From Thinopyrum elongatum (Eukaryota > Streptophyta > Magnoliopsida > Poales > Poaceae): a DNA stretch of 64,000 nt. Position numbers and translations under genes: made by a program. This document shows positions 46,835 to 57,844 of the stretch, one piece after another (position 1 is the first letter of the stretch; the number at the start of each line of letters is the position of its first letter). The DNA is taken from NCBI GenBank assembly GCA_011799875.1, contig CM022303.1:294078362-294142361 (forward strand), read 5' to 3'. The notes under the pieces are model-generated. The model ran no database searches. It was not told the origin of the DNA and saw only the letters and a list, made by a program, of their open reading frames with translations.

Positions 46835-47999
46835 GGTGGACCAGTGCTTAGGTGATGTTCTTACTTGAACAAACCTCCTACTTATGATTAACCCCCTTGC
46901 AAGCATCCGCAACTACGAAAAAAGTATTAAGATAAAATCTAACGATAGCATTAAAGTTTTGGATCCAAATCAGTCCCTTATGAAATAGCGCATAAACTAG
47001 GGTTTAAGCTTCTGTCACTCTAGCAACCCATCATCTAATAACTACTCCACAATGCATTTCCCTTAGGCCCAAATATAGTGAAGTGCCATGTAGTCGACAT
47101 TCACATGACATCACTAAGGGAATCACAATATACATATCATCAAAATATCGAACACATATCAAGTTCACATAATTACTTGCAACATGACTTCTCCCGTGAC
47201 CTCAAGAACAAAAGTAACTACTCACAAATGATATTCATGCTCAAGGTTAGAGGGGTATTAAATAGCATAATGGATCTGAACATATAATCTTCCACCAAAT
47301 AAACCATATAGTAATCAACTACAAGATGTAATCAACACTACTAGTTACCGACAAGTACCAATCTAAGGTTTCGGTACAAAGATTGAACACGAGAGATGAA
47401 CTAGGGTTTGAGAGGAGATGGTGTTGTTGAAGATGTTGATGGAGATGGCCCTCCTAAAGATGGGAGAGTTGTTGGTGATGACGATGATTTCCCCCTCCGG
47501 GAGGGAAGTTCCCCCAGCGGAATCGCTCCGCAGGAGGGCAAAAGTGCTCCTGCCCAAGTTCCGCCTCGAGATGGTGGCGCTTCATCCCGAAAGTCCTCTC
47601 CTTATTTTTTCTAGGTCAAAATGACTTATATACCAGAAGAGGGGCACCGGAGGTGGGCCGAGGAGGGCACAATCCACCAGGGCACGCCTGGGCTCCCTGG
47701 CGCGCCCAGGTGGGTTGTGCCCACCTGGTGGGCCCTCTCTGGTAGTTATTTGCTCCAATATTCTTCATATATTTTAAAACAATTCTCCGTAAATTTTTAG
47801 CTCATTTGGAGATGTGCAGAATAGGTAACTCTGACGTAGCTTTTCCAGGTCCAGAATTCCAGCTGTCGGCATTCTCCCTCTTTGTGTAAACCTTGCATAA
47901 TATGAGAGAAAAGGCATTAGAAATACTCCAAAAAGCATTATTATGCATAAAAACATTATAAATAACAGTAGGAAAACATGATGCAAAATTGACGTACCA
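46835..47999 (-). repeat. Second part of the inverted solo LTR
   Basis: Continues the reverse-oriented Athila-type LTR after the Tat insertion. Matches 51732-52900 in reverse complement (for example cttgggcaggagc and gggggaaatc words). Short frames such as 47408-47614 mirror similar frames at 52090-52300 and are not genes. Confidence 0.82.
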
Positions 48000-48002
48000 G
48001 CA

Positions 48003-49274
48003 GACTATGCTAATTATATTGTTGTTAAATTTATACCACCTAGTTTCACATACCAACAAAAGAAAAAGTTTTCCTATGATTTGAGATATTACTTTTGGGA
48101 TGACCTACACCTTTATAAAGAAGGAGTAGATGGTGTTATTAGATGTTGTGTACCTGATCATGAACAGGAACAAATCCTATGCAAGTGTCACTTCGAGGCT
48201 TACGGAGGACCCCATGCTGGAGACAGAACTGCACATAAGGTATTACAATCTGGTTTTTATTGGCATACTCTTTTCAAGGACACTCGTAAGTTTGTCTTGT
48301 CTTGTGATGAATGTCAAAGAATTGGTAATATTAGTAGACATCAGGAAATGCCTATGAATTATTCACTTGTTATTGAACCATTTGATGTTTGGGGATTTGA
48401 TTATATGGGACCTTTTCCTTCCTACAGTGTGTATACACATATTTTGGTTGCTGTTGATTATGTCACTAAGTGGGTAGAAGCTATTCCAACTAGTAGTGCT
48501 GATCATAACACCTCCATTAAAATGCTTAAAGAACTTATTTTCCCGAGGTTTGGAGTCCCTAGATATTTAATGACTGATGGTGGTTCACATTTTATTCATG
48601 GTGCTTTCCGTAAATTGCTTGCTAAATATGATGTTAACCATAGAATTGCATCTCCATATCATCCTCGGTCTAGTGGTCAAGTAGAATTAAGTAATAGAGA
48701 AATAAAATTCATCTTGCAAAAGACTGTTAATAGATCTAGAAAGAATTGGTTTAAGAAACTTGATGATGGACTAGGGGCTTATAGAATTGCTTATAAAAAT
48801 CCTATGGGTATGTCTCCATATAAAATGGTATATGGAAAAGCGTGCCACTTACCTCTTGAACTAGAACATAAAGCTTATTGGGCAATTAAAGAGCTCAACT
48901 ATGATTTCAAACTTGCTGGTGAGAAGAGGCTATTTGACATTAGCTCACTTGATGAATGGAGAACCCAAGCCTATGAGAATGCCAAATTGTTTAAAGAAAA
49001 GGTTAAAAGATGGCATGAAAAAAGGATACAAAATCATGAATTTAATGTAGGTGACCATGTCTTGCTATACAATTATCGTTTAAGATTTTTTGCAGGAAAA
49101 CTTCTCTCTAAATGGGAAGGGCCTTACATTATCGAGGAAGTTTATCATTCCGGTGCCATCAAGAACAACAATGCTGAGGGCAATAACCCTAAGGTGGTGA
49201 ATGGGCAAAGAATTAAACATTATATCTCAGGTACTCCCATAAATGTTGAAACCAATATTATTAATACCATATAA
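48003..49274 (+). pseudogene. Athila integrase
   Basis: Continuation of the Athila pol after the nested insertions; open to the stop at 49272-49274. Zinc-finger part H-F-E-A-Y-G-G-P-H..C-D-E-C; core with F-D-Y-M-G-P-F, M-T-D-G-G-S-H-F and S-S-G-Q-V-E-L-S-N (D, D, E). The C-terminal part has D-H-V-L-L-Y-N-Y-R-L and K-W-E-G-P-Y-I-I. The domain is intact in itself but cut off from RT by about 15 kb of insertions. Confidence 0.88.
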
Positions 49275-49660
49275 TCGGAGGAGTACATAAGGGAAACCTT
49301 CCAGAACGCTCCAGAACCCTAAAAAGGAATAGGTATGTGATAAGGTAAGTAAACCGACTCCAAAACTTTCCCAAAAGCAATTTTACTCCGTTTTGGAATA
49401 TTTGAAAAATTAGGAAAATAAGAAGTAGTCCGAAAAGTGCACGAGGAGGCGACAAGCCGTGGGGGCGCACCCTACCCCCCTTGGGCGCGCCTCCTAGGCT
49501 TGTGGCCACCTCGTGTGCCCTCCGGACTCTGTTTTCTCCTAGAATACTTGTTTTGCACGGTAAAAATTCATTATATAATCTCCCAAAGGTTTTACCACCG
49601 TATCACGGCAATATCCTCAGTTCTTGTTTCGAGCTGTTTTCTTGACAGATCTAGATCGCC
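49275..49660 (+). other. Spacer between Athila pol and the downstream ORF
   Basis: Non-coding, with a gc-rich inverted word pair (gggggcgcaccctacccccc). Nothing else recognised. Confidence 0.4.
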
Positions 49661-50182
49661 ATGACGTCTCCAAGCGCCCCCAAGGACAAGTTCTTCGAGA
49701 AGGTCATCAACCCCTACCTTGCAAAGGTGCTGCAACACCCTCAAACCATCGAGATGCTTGAGGCGGTGCTTCACATCCATGATGTTCAAGGGCCAAGGAG
49801 GACCGGAAGCGTGGATTCCAGGCTCAAAGCAGTGGAGCAAGAAGTCTTTTAAGTGCCAAGGGATGGTGGAACACGGACTCAACCCAATCACTCCATCATC
49901 ACGGATTTCACCCATGACCACAAGCTAGATGCCAATGAGATTGGAAAGGCCATCTTCAAGCTTCATGAGAAAATCGAGCATCTCCAAGCCCAGATCTATG
50001 ATCCGCAAAACCAAAACTGTGAGTATGAATATAGATTTAAGAGGATGAGTTTGGCTGCAGATATGAGGATTTTGGAGACTCATTCGTCCTTCTATGATGG
50101 TGAGCCTATGCCTTGGAAGACGGAGGACAAGCCTCCCACATCATCAACTCCATCATCACCATCTCCGAAGAAGGAGACTTGA
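49661..50182 (+). pseudogene. Athila post-pol ORF, unknown function
   Basis: ATG at 49661 opens a frame with one TAA (49850-49852) and a final stop at 50180-50182, about 173 codons. Residues include F-F-E-K-V-I-N-P-Y-L-A-K-V-L-Q and, after the stop, I-F-K-L-H-E-K-I-E-H-L-Q-A-Q-I, a short coiled-coil-like helix, and a Pro/Ser-rich tail. It sits where Athila elements carry an env-like ORF, but no signal peptide or transmembrane segment is seen. I do not assign a function. Confidence 0.55.
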
Positions 50183-51731
50183 GTACATGGGTATGGGCAC
50201 TCCCCTTGGCTTGTGCCAAGCTTGGGGGAGGTGCCCCTGTATCGTATCACCATCACATCTTTACCTTTACCGTTTTCCTTAGTTCAATCCTTTTGGTTAT
50301 ATCCTGGTTTAGTAGAATAAAAGTTTTTAGTATGATCTAGTTTTGAGTTTTGCTTTGTGTTCCCTCTATGTAATCGAGTCCGAGAGTTATATAATAAGGA
50401 TTAGTTTTGATTTGAGGGCTTTGCTTTCTTGCTTTGATAATGAAAAGGAAAGAGAATAAAAGAAATAAAAAGATTATATAATAATCGTATGGGAAGTGAT
50501 GACTTCACATATAAGATGTATGTCGCATGAAATTTATTGAGAGTTGACAAACATAGTTTTGGTCATTGTTGCAATTAATAAGAAATAATAAAGAAAGAGA
50601 GGTCTCACATATAAATACACTATCCTGGACATCTTTTGTGATTGTGAGCACTCATTAAAATATTATATGCTAAAAGGTTGATGCTGGACAAGGAAGACAA
50701 CATATTGGGTTATGTTTTCTTATATCCGAATGGAAGTTATATTGTCATGGATCCTCCAACTGTTGAGCTTGCTTCTCATTCTATGCTAACCAAATCTTCT
50801 GCACCAAGTAGAGATACTACTTGTGCATCCAAAATCCATCATCTCAGTTTTGCCATGAGAGTCCACTATATCTACCTATGGATTGAGTAAGATCCTTCAA
50901 GTAAGTTGTCATCGGTGCAAGCAATAAAAATTGCTCTCTAAATATGTATGGTCTTTTAGTGTGAGGAAAATAAGCTTTATACGAACTTGTGATATGGAAG
51001 AAATAAAAGCGACAGACTGCATAATAAAGTTCTTTATCACAAGCGGCAATATAAAGTGACGTTCATTTGCATTAAGATTTTGTGCATCCAACCATAAAAG
51101 CGCATGACAACCTCTGCTTCCCTCTGCGAAGGGCCTATCTTTTATTTTACCTCTTACCTTTATACAAGAGTCATGGTGATCTTCACCTTTCCTTTTATAT
51201 TTTCTCTTTTTGGCAAGCACTATGTGTTGGGAAAGATCCAGACATATATATCCACTCGGATGTAGGTGTTCATAAATTATTATTGTTGATGTTACCATTG
51301 AGGTAAATGGTTGGGAGGCGAAACTATAAGCCCCTATCTTCCTATGTTTTGATTGAAACTTTGATCTCATAAGTATCGCGTGAGTGTTAGCAATTATGAA
51401 AGATTAAATCATGGTTGAGTATGTGAACTTGCTAAATAAAAGCTCTTACATTGACTCTTTCCGATGTTATGATAAATTGCAATTGTTCCAATGACCGAGG
51501 TCATAGTTTGTTAGTTTTCAATAAAGTTCTTGATTCATACTTTACCTTGTGAACGAATTGTCACTTGAGCATGAGAAGTTATATGACAATATATGTTGCT
51601 GTTCTAAAGATGATCATGATGCCCTCATATCCATATTTTATTTTATCGACACCTCAATCTCTAAACATGTGGACATGATTTTCGATTTCGGCTTTCGCTT
51701 GAGGACAAGCGAGGTATAAGCTTGGGGGAGT
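50183..51731 (+). other. Athila non-coding 3' region with two polypurine-like tracts
   Basis: 1.5 kb AT-rich, no convincing ORF. aagcttgggggag occurs at about 50219 and again at 51718, the second directly before the 3' LTR (true PPT). Confidence 0.6.
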
Positions 51732-53230
51732 TGATACGCCCATTTTGCATCATGATTTTATGTTGATATTTATTGCATTATGGGCTGTTATTTCACTTTA
51801 TGGTACAATACTTTTGCCTTTTCTCTCTTATTTTACAAGGTTTACACAAAGAGGGAGAATGCCGGCAGCTGAAATTCTGGACCGGAAAGGAGCAAATCTG
51901 AGATACCTATTCCGCACAACTCCAAAAGTCCTGAAATTTTACGGAGAATTATTTTGGAATATATAAAAAATATTGGGCGAAGAAACTACCGAAGGGGACC
52001 CACCAGGTGGCCACAAGCCTGGGGGGCGCGCCCTACCCCCCAGGGCTTGTGGGCCCCCTGGCCATCGTCTGGTGCCCCTCTTCTGCTATATGAAAGGTTT
52101 TGACCTAGAAAAAATAAGAAGGAAGCTTTCGGGACGAAGCGCCACCGTCTTGAGGCGGAACTTGGGCAGGAGCAATGTAGGGCTCCGGCAGAGCGATTCT
52201 GCCGGGGAAACTTCCCTCCTGGAGGGGGAAATCGAAGCCATCATCATCACCAACGATCCTCTCATTGGGGGAGGGTCAATCTTCATCAACATCTTCACCA
52301 GCATCATCTCCTCTCAAACCCTAGTATTCAATCTTTGTCTCAAAACCTCAGATTGGTACCTGTGGGTTGCTAGTAGTGTTGATTACTCCTTGTAGTTGAT
52401 GCTAGTTGGCTTATTTGGTGGAAGATCATATGTTCAGATCCTTAATGATATTCAATACCCCTCTGATCTTGAACATGAGAATGCTTTGTGAGTAGTTACA
52501 TTTGTTCCTGAGGACATGGGAGAAGTCTTGTTATAAGTAATCATGTGAATTTGGTATTAGTTTGATATTTTGATGAGATGTATGTTGTCTTTCCTCTAGT
52601 GGTGTTATGTGAACATCGACTACATGACACTTCACCATGATTTGGGCCTAGGGGAAGGCATTGGGAAGTAATAAGTAGATGATGGGTTGCTAGAGTGACA
52701 GAAGCTTAAACCCTAGTTTATGCGTTGCTTCGTAAGGGGTTGATTTGGATCCACATGTTTCATGCTATGGTTAGATTTATCTTAATTCTTCTTTTGTAGT
52801 TGCGGATGCTTGCAAGAGGGGTTAATCATAAGTGGGAGGCTTTTCCAAGTAAGGACAGCACCCAAGCACCTGTCCACCCACATATCAAATTATCAAAGTA
52901 ACGAAAGCGAATCATATGAGCATGATGAAAACTAACTTGACAATAATTCCCATGTGTCCTCGAGAGCGCTTTGCTTTATATAAGAGTTCGTCCAAGCTTA
53001 TCCTTTGCTACAAAAAGGATTGGGCCACCTTGCTACACCTTTGTTACACTTGTTACTTGTTACCCGTTATGAATTATCTTATCACCAAACTATCTATTAC
53101 CGATAATTTCAGTGCCTGCAGAAAATACCTTGCTAAAAACTGCTTGTCATTTCCTTCTGGTGCTCGTTGGGTTCGACACTGTTACTTATCGAAAGGACTA
53201 CGATTGATCCCCTATACTTGTGGGTCATCA
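51732..53230 (+). repeat. 3' LTR of the Athila element, complete
   Basis: 1,499 bp from TGATACGCCC to ..GGGTCATCA, preceded by the PPT cttgggggagt. The right half matches 28889-29613. The GC-rich U3 part has a ggcgcgccctacc inverted pair near 52025. Confidence 0.92.
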
Positions 53231-54290
53231 CAGAACAAATGAACCAAAATAGTTAACTGATCACGTCATTGCAGTATAGAACATATACTTGAAGATAAGA
53301 TAGTTAATGAAACCAAGAATGCTTGAGAATAGTACTACAAAATGTAGCAATTGTTGGACCAAACTGTTAACTGAACATTACATTTCAGAATATCAGATTG
53401 CATATTAACATTACAGAGGACAAATCACTAGAAGGCACTACCGGCGGCCTCGAGAAAACAACACGAACTGTATTTTAAAGTAAACAACCGCGTGGCGGTG
53501 TCGATGGTGGCCTCGAAGACGAGGTGCTCCTCCAAGATCTGGTGGTCGGCACGCATGGCAGCCATCGCGACCTCGTGCATGCGTGTGGCCGCGATTTGCT
53601 TCTCCGCTGCCAGATGCTACTGAGCTCCATGTTATACTGCATGCAAAATGGCTGTGGGCGGCGCTTAATTGGAGGACGGGGCCAGTGATTTGGGCGGAAG
53701 GTGTCGCGCCATCGGCCAGGGCATGTGGGATGGGGAAGGAGGAGGATGGTGTGGGTGGGTGGGGTGTGGATTACCTGACCATATCGACGAGGCCACGCAG
53801 CCAGAAGAGGGGTTGCCGGCGAGGAGGCGGCGCTGCAAGAAGAAGGGTCACCGGCGAGGAGGCGGCGCTGCAAGAAGAAAGGTCGCCGGCGAGGAGGCTG
53901 CGCTGTAAGAAGAAGGGTCACCGGCGAGGAGGTGGCACTGCCAGTAAGCAGCAGTGAAGGTTTGAACTTGGAAAGCAAGGAGGAACAGTGGAAATGTGGC
54001 TTTTGGTGGGGGGAGATAGATATTCCCGCAGTGGCAGAAAAATTTCGCTCGGTGCCGCGAGAAACTGGTGCGCAAGTGTGGTTCAAGCGCGGCCGGTGGA
54101 CTATAGATGACGAAGCTTCCTGCGTAAGCTAGACAAGACGGTGTGCCAAGATATTTTATATCGCATCACACATGATTCTTGCTAGTAAACTATTTGTGGT
54201 ATACCTGATTTTTTCATTCTGTTTTGAAAGACAAAATGGTGTTACGGAGGGAAAGGATGGTGTTTGAATTGCTAGAACATTTATCTACAG
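53231..54290. other. Flank with 36-bp minisatellite and a gene-remnant frame
   Basis: 53231-53460 is AT-rich and featureless. On the minus strand, about 53640-53480, one frame reads E-K-Q-I-A-A-T-R-M-H-E-V-A-M, then H-Q-I-L-E-E-H-L-V-F-E-A-T, helix-like, with a TAG at its start: perhaps the end of a captured gene. 53810-53945 holds four tandem 36-bp units (ccggcgaggaggcggcgctg..). Overlapping open frames over the minisatellite are not supported as genes. Confidence 0.4.
53810..53945. repeat. 36-bp minisatellite, about four units
   Basis: Repeats of ggtcaccggcgaggaggcgg followed by cgctgcaagaagaa; the last unit diverges (gtggcactgccag). Confidence 0.85.
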
Positions 54291-56140
54291 TGAGCATGCA
54301 ACTATATGAGTGCCGTGTTAAAATTTGGAATTATTCTGTGTTCATTTGGCCTTTTTATGCATTAATTGAGTTTCTGGGGATTTATTGTACATAATTCAAA
54401 TATGAACTACAAGCACATGCTCAAGTGCACCATGGTTGGTTGAAAAATCACATGTGTGTCTTTGGGTGAATTTCTAGGTCCCATGCAAGAAATGGGAATG
54501 AAATTCAAACATCTGGGTATCGTGGCTCGGCCAAAAACATTGAGAAACTTGGTTTTTAAATTCCTGTAAATCCCAAACTTGCCTGAAAATCATGAAACTT
54601 GGCACGGAGTCATTTCATGGCACCAACATGCTGTGTTAAAAAATTTGGCTGAATTGGGACAAGTTTTGGTATAAGCTTCTTGCAAATTGGAGCTTCTTTC
54701 AAGAAGGTCGTGGTTTTGAGAGGGAACGTGTCACCTTTAAGTGCGAAACGACATACGTTGCCCCCTCTTGATTTTTTTATAGAGACAACATAGAACTATA
54801 TGAGTGTCATGTTAAAATTTGGAATTATTCCGGGTTCGTTTGGCCTTTTTATGCATTAATTGTGTTTCTAGGCATTTAATGTGCATAATTCAAATTTGAA
54901 CTACAAGCACATGCTCCAATGCACCAAGGTTGGTTGAAAAATCACATGTGTGTCCTTGGGTGAATTTCTAGGTCCCATGCAAGAAATGGGGATGAAATTC
55001 AAACATCTGGGCGTCGTGGCTCGGCCGGGAACATTGAGAAACTTGGTTTTTAAATTCCTGTAAATCCAAAACTCGCCTGAAAATCATGAAACTTGGCATG
55101 GTGTCATTTCATGGCACCAATATGCTGTGGTAAAAAATTTGGCCGAATTGGGACAAGTTTTGGTATAAGCTTCTTGCAAACCGGAGCTTCTCTCAAGAAG
55201 GCTCGTGGTTCCGTGAGGGAACGTGTCACCTTTGTGTGCGAAACGATATACGCTGCCTCCCCCCTTGATTTTTTTACAGAGGCAACATAGAACTATATGA
55301 GTGCTGTGTTAAAATTTGGAATTATTCCGGGTTTGTTTGGCCTTTTTTATACATTAATTGAGTTTTGGGGCATTTAATGTGCATAATTCAAATTTGAACT
55401 ACAAGCACATGTTCCAGTGCACCAAAGTTGGTTGAAAAATCACATGTGTGTCCTTGGGCAAATTTCTAGGTCCCATGCAAGAAATGTGAATGAAATTCAA
55501 ACATTTGGGCGTTGTGGCTCAGCTGGAAACATTGAGAAACTTGGTTTTTTAATTCCTATAAATCCAAAACACGCATAAAAATCATGAAACTTGGCATGGT
55601 GTCATGACATGCACCAACATGTTGTGATAAATTGTTTGGCCGAATTGGGACAAGCTTTGGTATAAGCTTCTTGCAAACCGGAGCTTCTCTCAAGAAGGCT
55701 CGTGGTTTCGAGAGGGAACGTGTCACCTCCGTGTGCGAAACGACATACACTGCCTTCTCCCACCTTGAAATTTTTACAGAGGCATCTTAGACCAATAGGG
55801 GTTTTGTGCTAAAATTTGGAATTATTCTGGGTTCGTTTGGCCCTTTTCATACATTAATTGAGTTTCCACGCATTTAATGCACATAATTGAAATTTGAACT
55901 ACAAGCACATGCTCCAGTGCGCCAAAGTTGGTTGAAAAATCATTTATGTGTACTTGGGCGAATTTCTAGGTCCCATGTAGGAAATGGGAATGGAATTCAA
56001 ACATCTGGGCGTCGTGGCTCAGCCGGAAACATCGAGAAACTTGGTTTTAAAATTCCCATAAATCCAAAACTCGCCTGAAAATCATGAAACTTGGCATGGT
56101 GTCATGACGTGGCACCAACATGCTGTGGTAAATTTTTTGT
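54290..56140 (+). repeat. 490-bp tandem array, nearly four copies
   Basis: Anchors aactatatgagtg fall near 54301, 54793 and 55290, with a diverged fourth start near 55787, spacing about 493-500 bp. Each unit has cgtttggcctttttatgcat, atttgaactacaagcacatg, aaaatcacatgtgtgt, catgcaagaaatg, gcgtcgtggctcggc, catgaaacttggcatggtg and gtgcgaaacgacatacgctg. The last copy stops early at about 56135. Single diverged units occur at 6990-7370 and 8510-8715 in copy B. No ORF is conserved across units. Confidence 0.9.
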
Positions 56141-56749
56141 CCTATTTGCGAAGGCGCACACATTAACAATCAACAAAGTCATTTTGGAACAAGTGCTGTC
56201 ACGTTACAATCAGAAACACAAGTATTATTGAAACCGTGGGCGTTCTACTTACCATTTACGTGCCGCCACGCGTCCCCTTTTTTTATTGGCTAGGAGGTGC
56301 TGTGCGGGGTAGCTATTTGAGTACGGGAGGCGTGCGATGAGACCCCTACGCGTGCTTATCGGGAGGAGAGCCCTTTGACCCCCATCCGCCGCCCACCTCT
56401 CTCCTAATGTCTCCATTAATGGCCCCCAAGCCCCTATTTAATGGCGTGGCTAAGTCTCACTCGACTGAGATTTAAGAGAGAAAAAAGAAAATTCGAAAAG
56501 AAAATTTTGCACGGATCTTGATGTAAGATCCGACGGACCTATATAGCATCGACTGCGACTTATAGAAGATTGATGAATATATAAGGACGATGATAGTGGA
56601 TAATAATTGTCTTACATATTTAGGAAGATAATTAAAAAAGCCACATGCGGCAATGCCCGAAATACACAAGGGCAAAAGAAGAAGGAAGACGCAGACAATG
56701 ATCTGGCTCACTGATCTCTACTTTCTTGATGTGCTGCAGGCCGCAAAGA
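56141..56749 (+). promoter_or_regulatory. Shared promoter-like module, orphan copy
   Basis: 56228-56450 repeats the module seen at 7385-7740: gaaaccgtgggcgttc, accatttacgtgccg, cgtcccctttt, agccctttgacc, gccgcccacc, attaatggc. Here the next gene runs the opposite way, so the module has no downstream gene. 56460-56749 is AT-rich 3' flank of the coiled-coil gene. Confidence 0.45.
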
Positions 56750-57421
56750 CTAGTTCTCGCGGCAAGTGGCGATGATCTCTTTCATGTCCTCAATACGCTG
56801 CTTGGCAGCATCCACGGATTCCCCCACCAGCCTTTCGCACTCGATGCGGAGCATGGCATTCTCGTCCATAAGTTTCTTGACGATGATGCCCGTCCTCTTC
56901 AACAAGGCAGTGGTCTCCTCGTGCTCCTTCGCTCTTCCGGCGATCTTTGCCCTCAGCATGTCGCGCTCAGTGCGGAGCTTCGCCTTGTCCTCCCCTAGTC
57001 CCCGGATGACGCCGGTAGCATTTTCAAACGAGGCATTCATCTCGTCCCGCAGCTTCATCCAACCGGAGATCCGACCCATCAGGTCATCGAGCATAGCGCG
57101 CATGCATCTGTGAGAGTCCTCGCCTGTCCGCGAGTCATTTTCCCAGGCCGCCGCGGTGCGGGAGGACCTGTCTGCTACATTTGCGACATGGCGAGACATC
57201 TCTGATGCTTCCGCGGCGTAGCCGAACCAGTCTGCTGCATTGATGGCGCGACGGGACCTCTGTGGTGCTTCGGCGGTGCGGCGGGACCTCTGTGCTGCTA
57301 CGACGATGTGGCGGAACATGTCGGCTTCTTTTGCGGCGAGGCGGGACATCTCTCGTGCTTCCACTTCCATGCTCGCCTCTCCCCGGTAGTAATCTCTCGA
57401 GCCAGAACTCATGCGGGCCAT
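56750..57421 (-). CDS. Coiled-coil protein with 10-residue repeats, 223 aa, unknown family
   Basis: Intact ORF from ATG (57421) to stop, with a minus-strand TATA box at 57519-57512, about 91 bp upstream. Residues 22-92 hold about seven 10-residue units with an A-x-x-x-S-R-R-x-A pattern (Q-R-S-R-R-T-A, Q-R-S-R-R-A-I, E-M-S-R-H-V-A, D-R-S-S-R-T-A). Residues 105-220 form a continuous charged helix (K-A-K-L-R-T-E-R-D-M-L-R-A-K-I, L-M-D-E-N-A-M-L-R-I-E) likely to be a coiled coil. There is no signal peptide, membrane segment or zinc motif. A second in-frame ATG lies three codons in. It lies 0.9 kb from the CACTA D end. I do not recognise it; it may be captured host sequence or an element-encoded DNA-binding partner. 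Confidence 0.6.
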   Translation of the reverse strand: MARMSSGSRDYYRGEASMEVEAREMSRLAAKEADMFRHIVVAAQRSRRTAEAPQRSRRAINAADWFGYAAEASEMSRHVANVADRSSRTAAAWENDSRTGEDSHRCMRAMLDDLMGRISGWMKLRDEMNASFENATGVIRGLGEDKAKLRTERDMLRAKIAGRAKEHEETTALLKRTGIIVKKLMDENAMLRIECERLVGESVDAAKQRIEDMKEIIATCREN

Positions 57422-57844
57422 GGCAGACGCAAGGGAACGACGATGAAAGACTTGTTTGTTTTTGTGGATGAGGAGTTGAGGAGGAATGTTCAGTCATCTT
57501 GGAGTAGGTAGTATTTATAATTGAGTACTAATACGCTCCTAAGTGGAAACCGTTTAGGTTTTGATCAGTGTGAATAGGTTTTCAATTAAATATAGCGTGG
57601 TAGTAATTTGGAATGTGACGGGACACAAGCTCAAAATTTATTGACGATTCTAATTTCGAAGTGCGGCACTATTCCCGGATGGCGTAACGTGGGCACACGT
57701 TCTCGGCTGCGTATGTGGCGTTTGCACCATAGGGTGCACCGCAATAAGCGATGTCAGCACACGTCTTGTTCCATCAACCATGCGTGCTCGTTATTACCAT
57801 CGCTCATGCTTCTTTTAATTAGAATGTGTGCCCGTCTAGTGCAC
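57422..57844. promoter_or_regulatory. 5' flank of the coiled-coil gene
   Basis: Carries the minus-strand TATA box TATAAATA (57519-57512) and an AT-rich upstream part; the rest to 57844 has no recognised feature. Confidence 0.5.

Larger units (their letters stand above)
33048..47999 (-). mobile_element. Inverted solo LTR (Athila-type) in the pol gene, split by the Tat element
   Basis: The plus strand starts TGATGACCCACAAG, which is the LTR end read backwards, and ends gacgtacca. A perfect 5-bp duplication gcaga flanks it (33043-33047, 48000-48004). Without 33402-46834 it is about 1.5 kb, the same size as the 3' LTR at 51732-53230, which it resembles in reverse. There is no internal region, so it is a solo LTR of the same or a sister family inserted in antisense. 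The host pol frame is continuous across the insertion point. Confidence 0.85.
28889..53230 (+). mobile_element. Athila-lineage Ty3/Gypsy retrotransposon (Sabrina-like), heavily interrupted
   Basis: Order: truncated 5' LTR (28889-29613), PBS, gag, protease-RT-RNase H (to 33047), nested insertions (33048-47999), integrase (48003-49274), post-pol ORF, PPT and complete 3' LTR (51732-53230). The PBS matches tRNA-Asp, as is usual for Athila elements. Gene order and the D-L-G-A-S protease and R-M-V-I-D-F RT motifs fit the lineage; the name Sabrina-like is from memory of Triticeae LTR starts (TGATACGCCCATTTTGC). The right flank is cagaa; the left flank is not in the window. Confidence 0.85.

Noticed and set aside
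47408..47624. Short ORFs with Gly/Asp-rich sequence
   Set aside because: They lie in the inverted Athila-type LTR and mirror frames at 52086-52395 in the other LTR; no gene support.
53475..54086. 203-codon Ser/Pro/Arg-rich minus-strand ORF
   Set aside because: It overlaps the 36-bp minisatellite and another open frame on the plus strand; composition explains it. Only a short remnant in a different frame looks gene-like.
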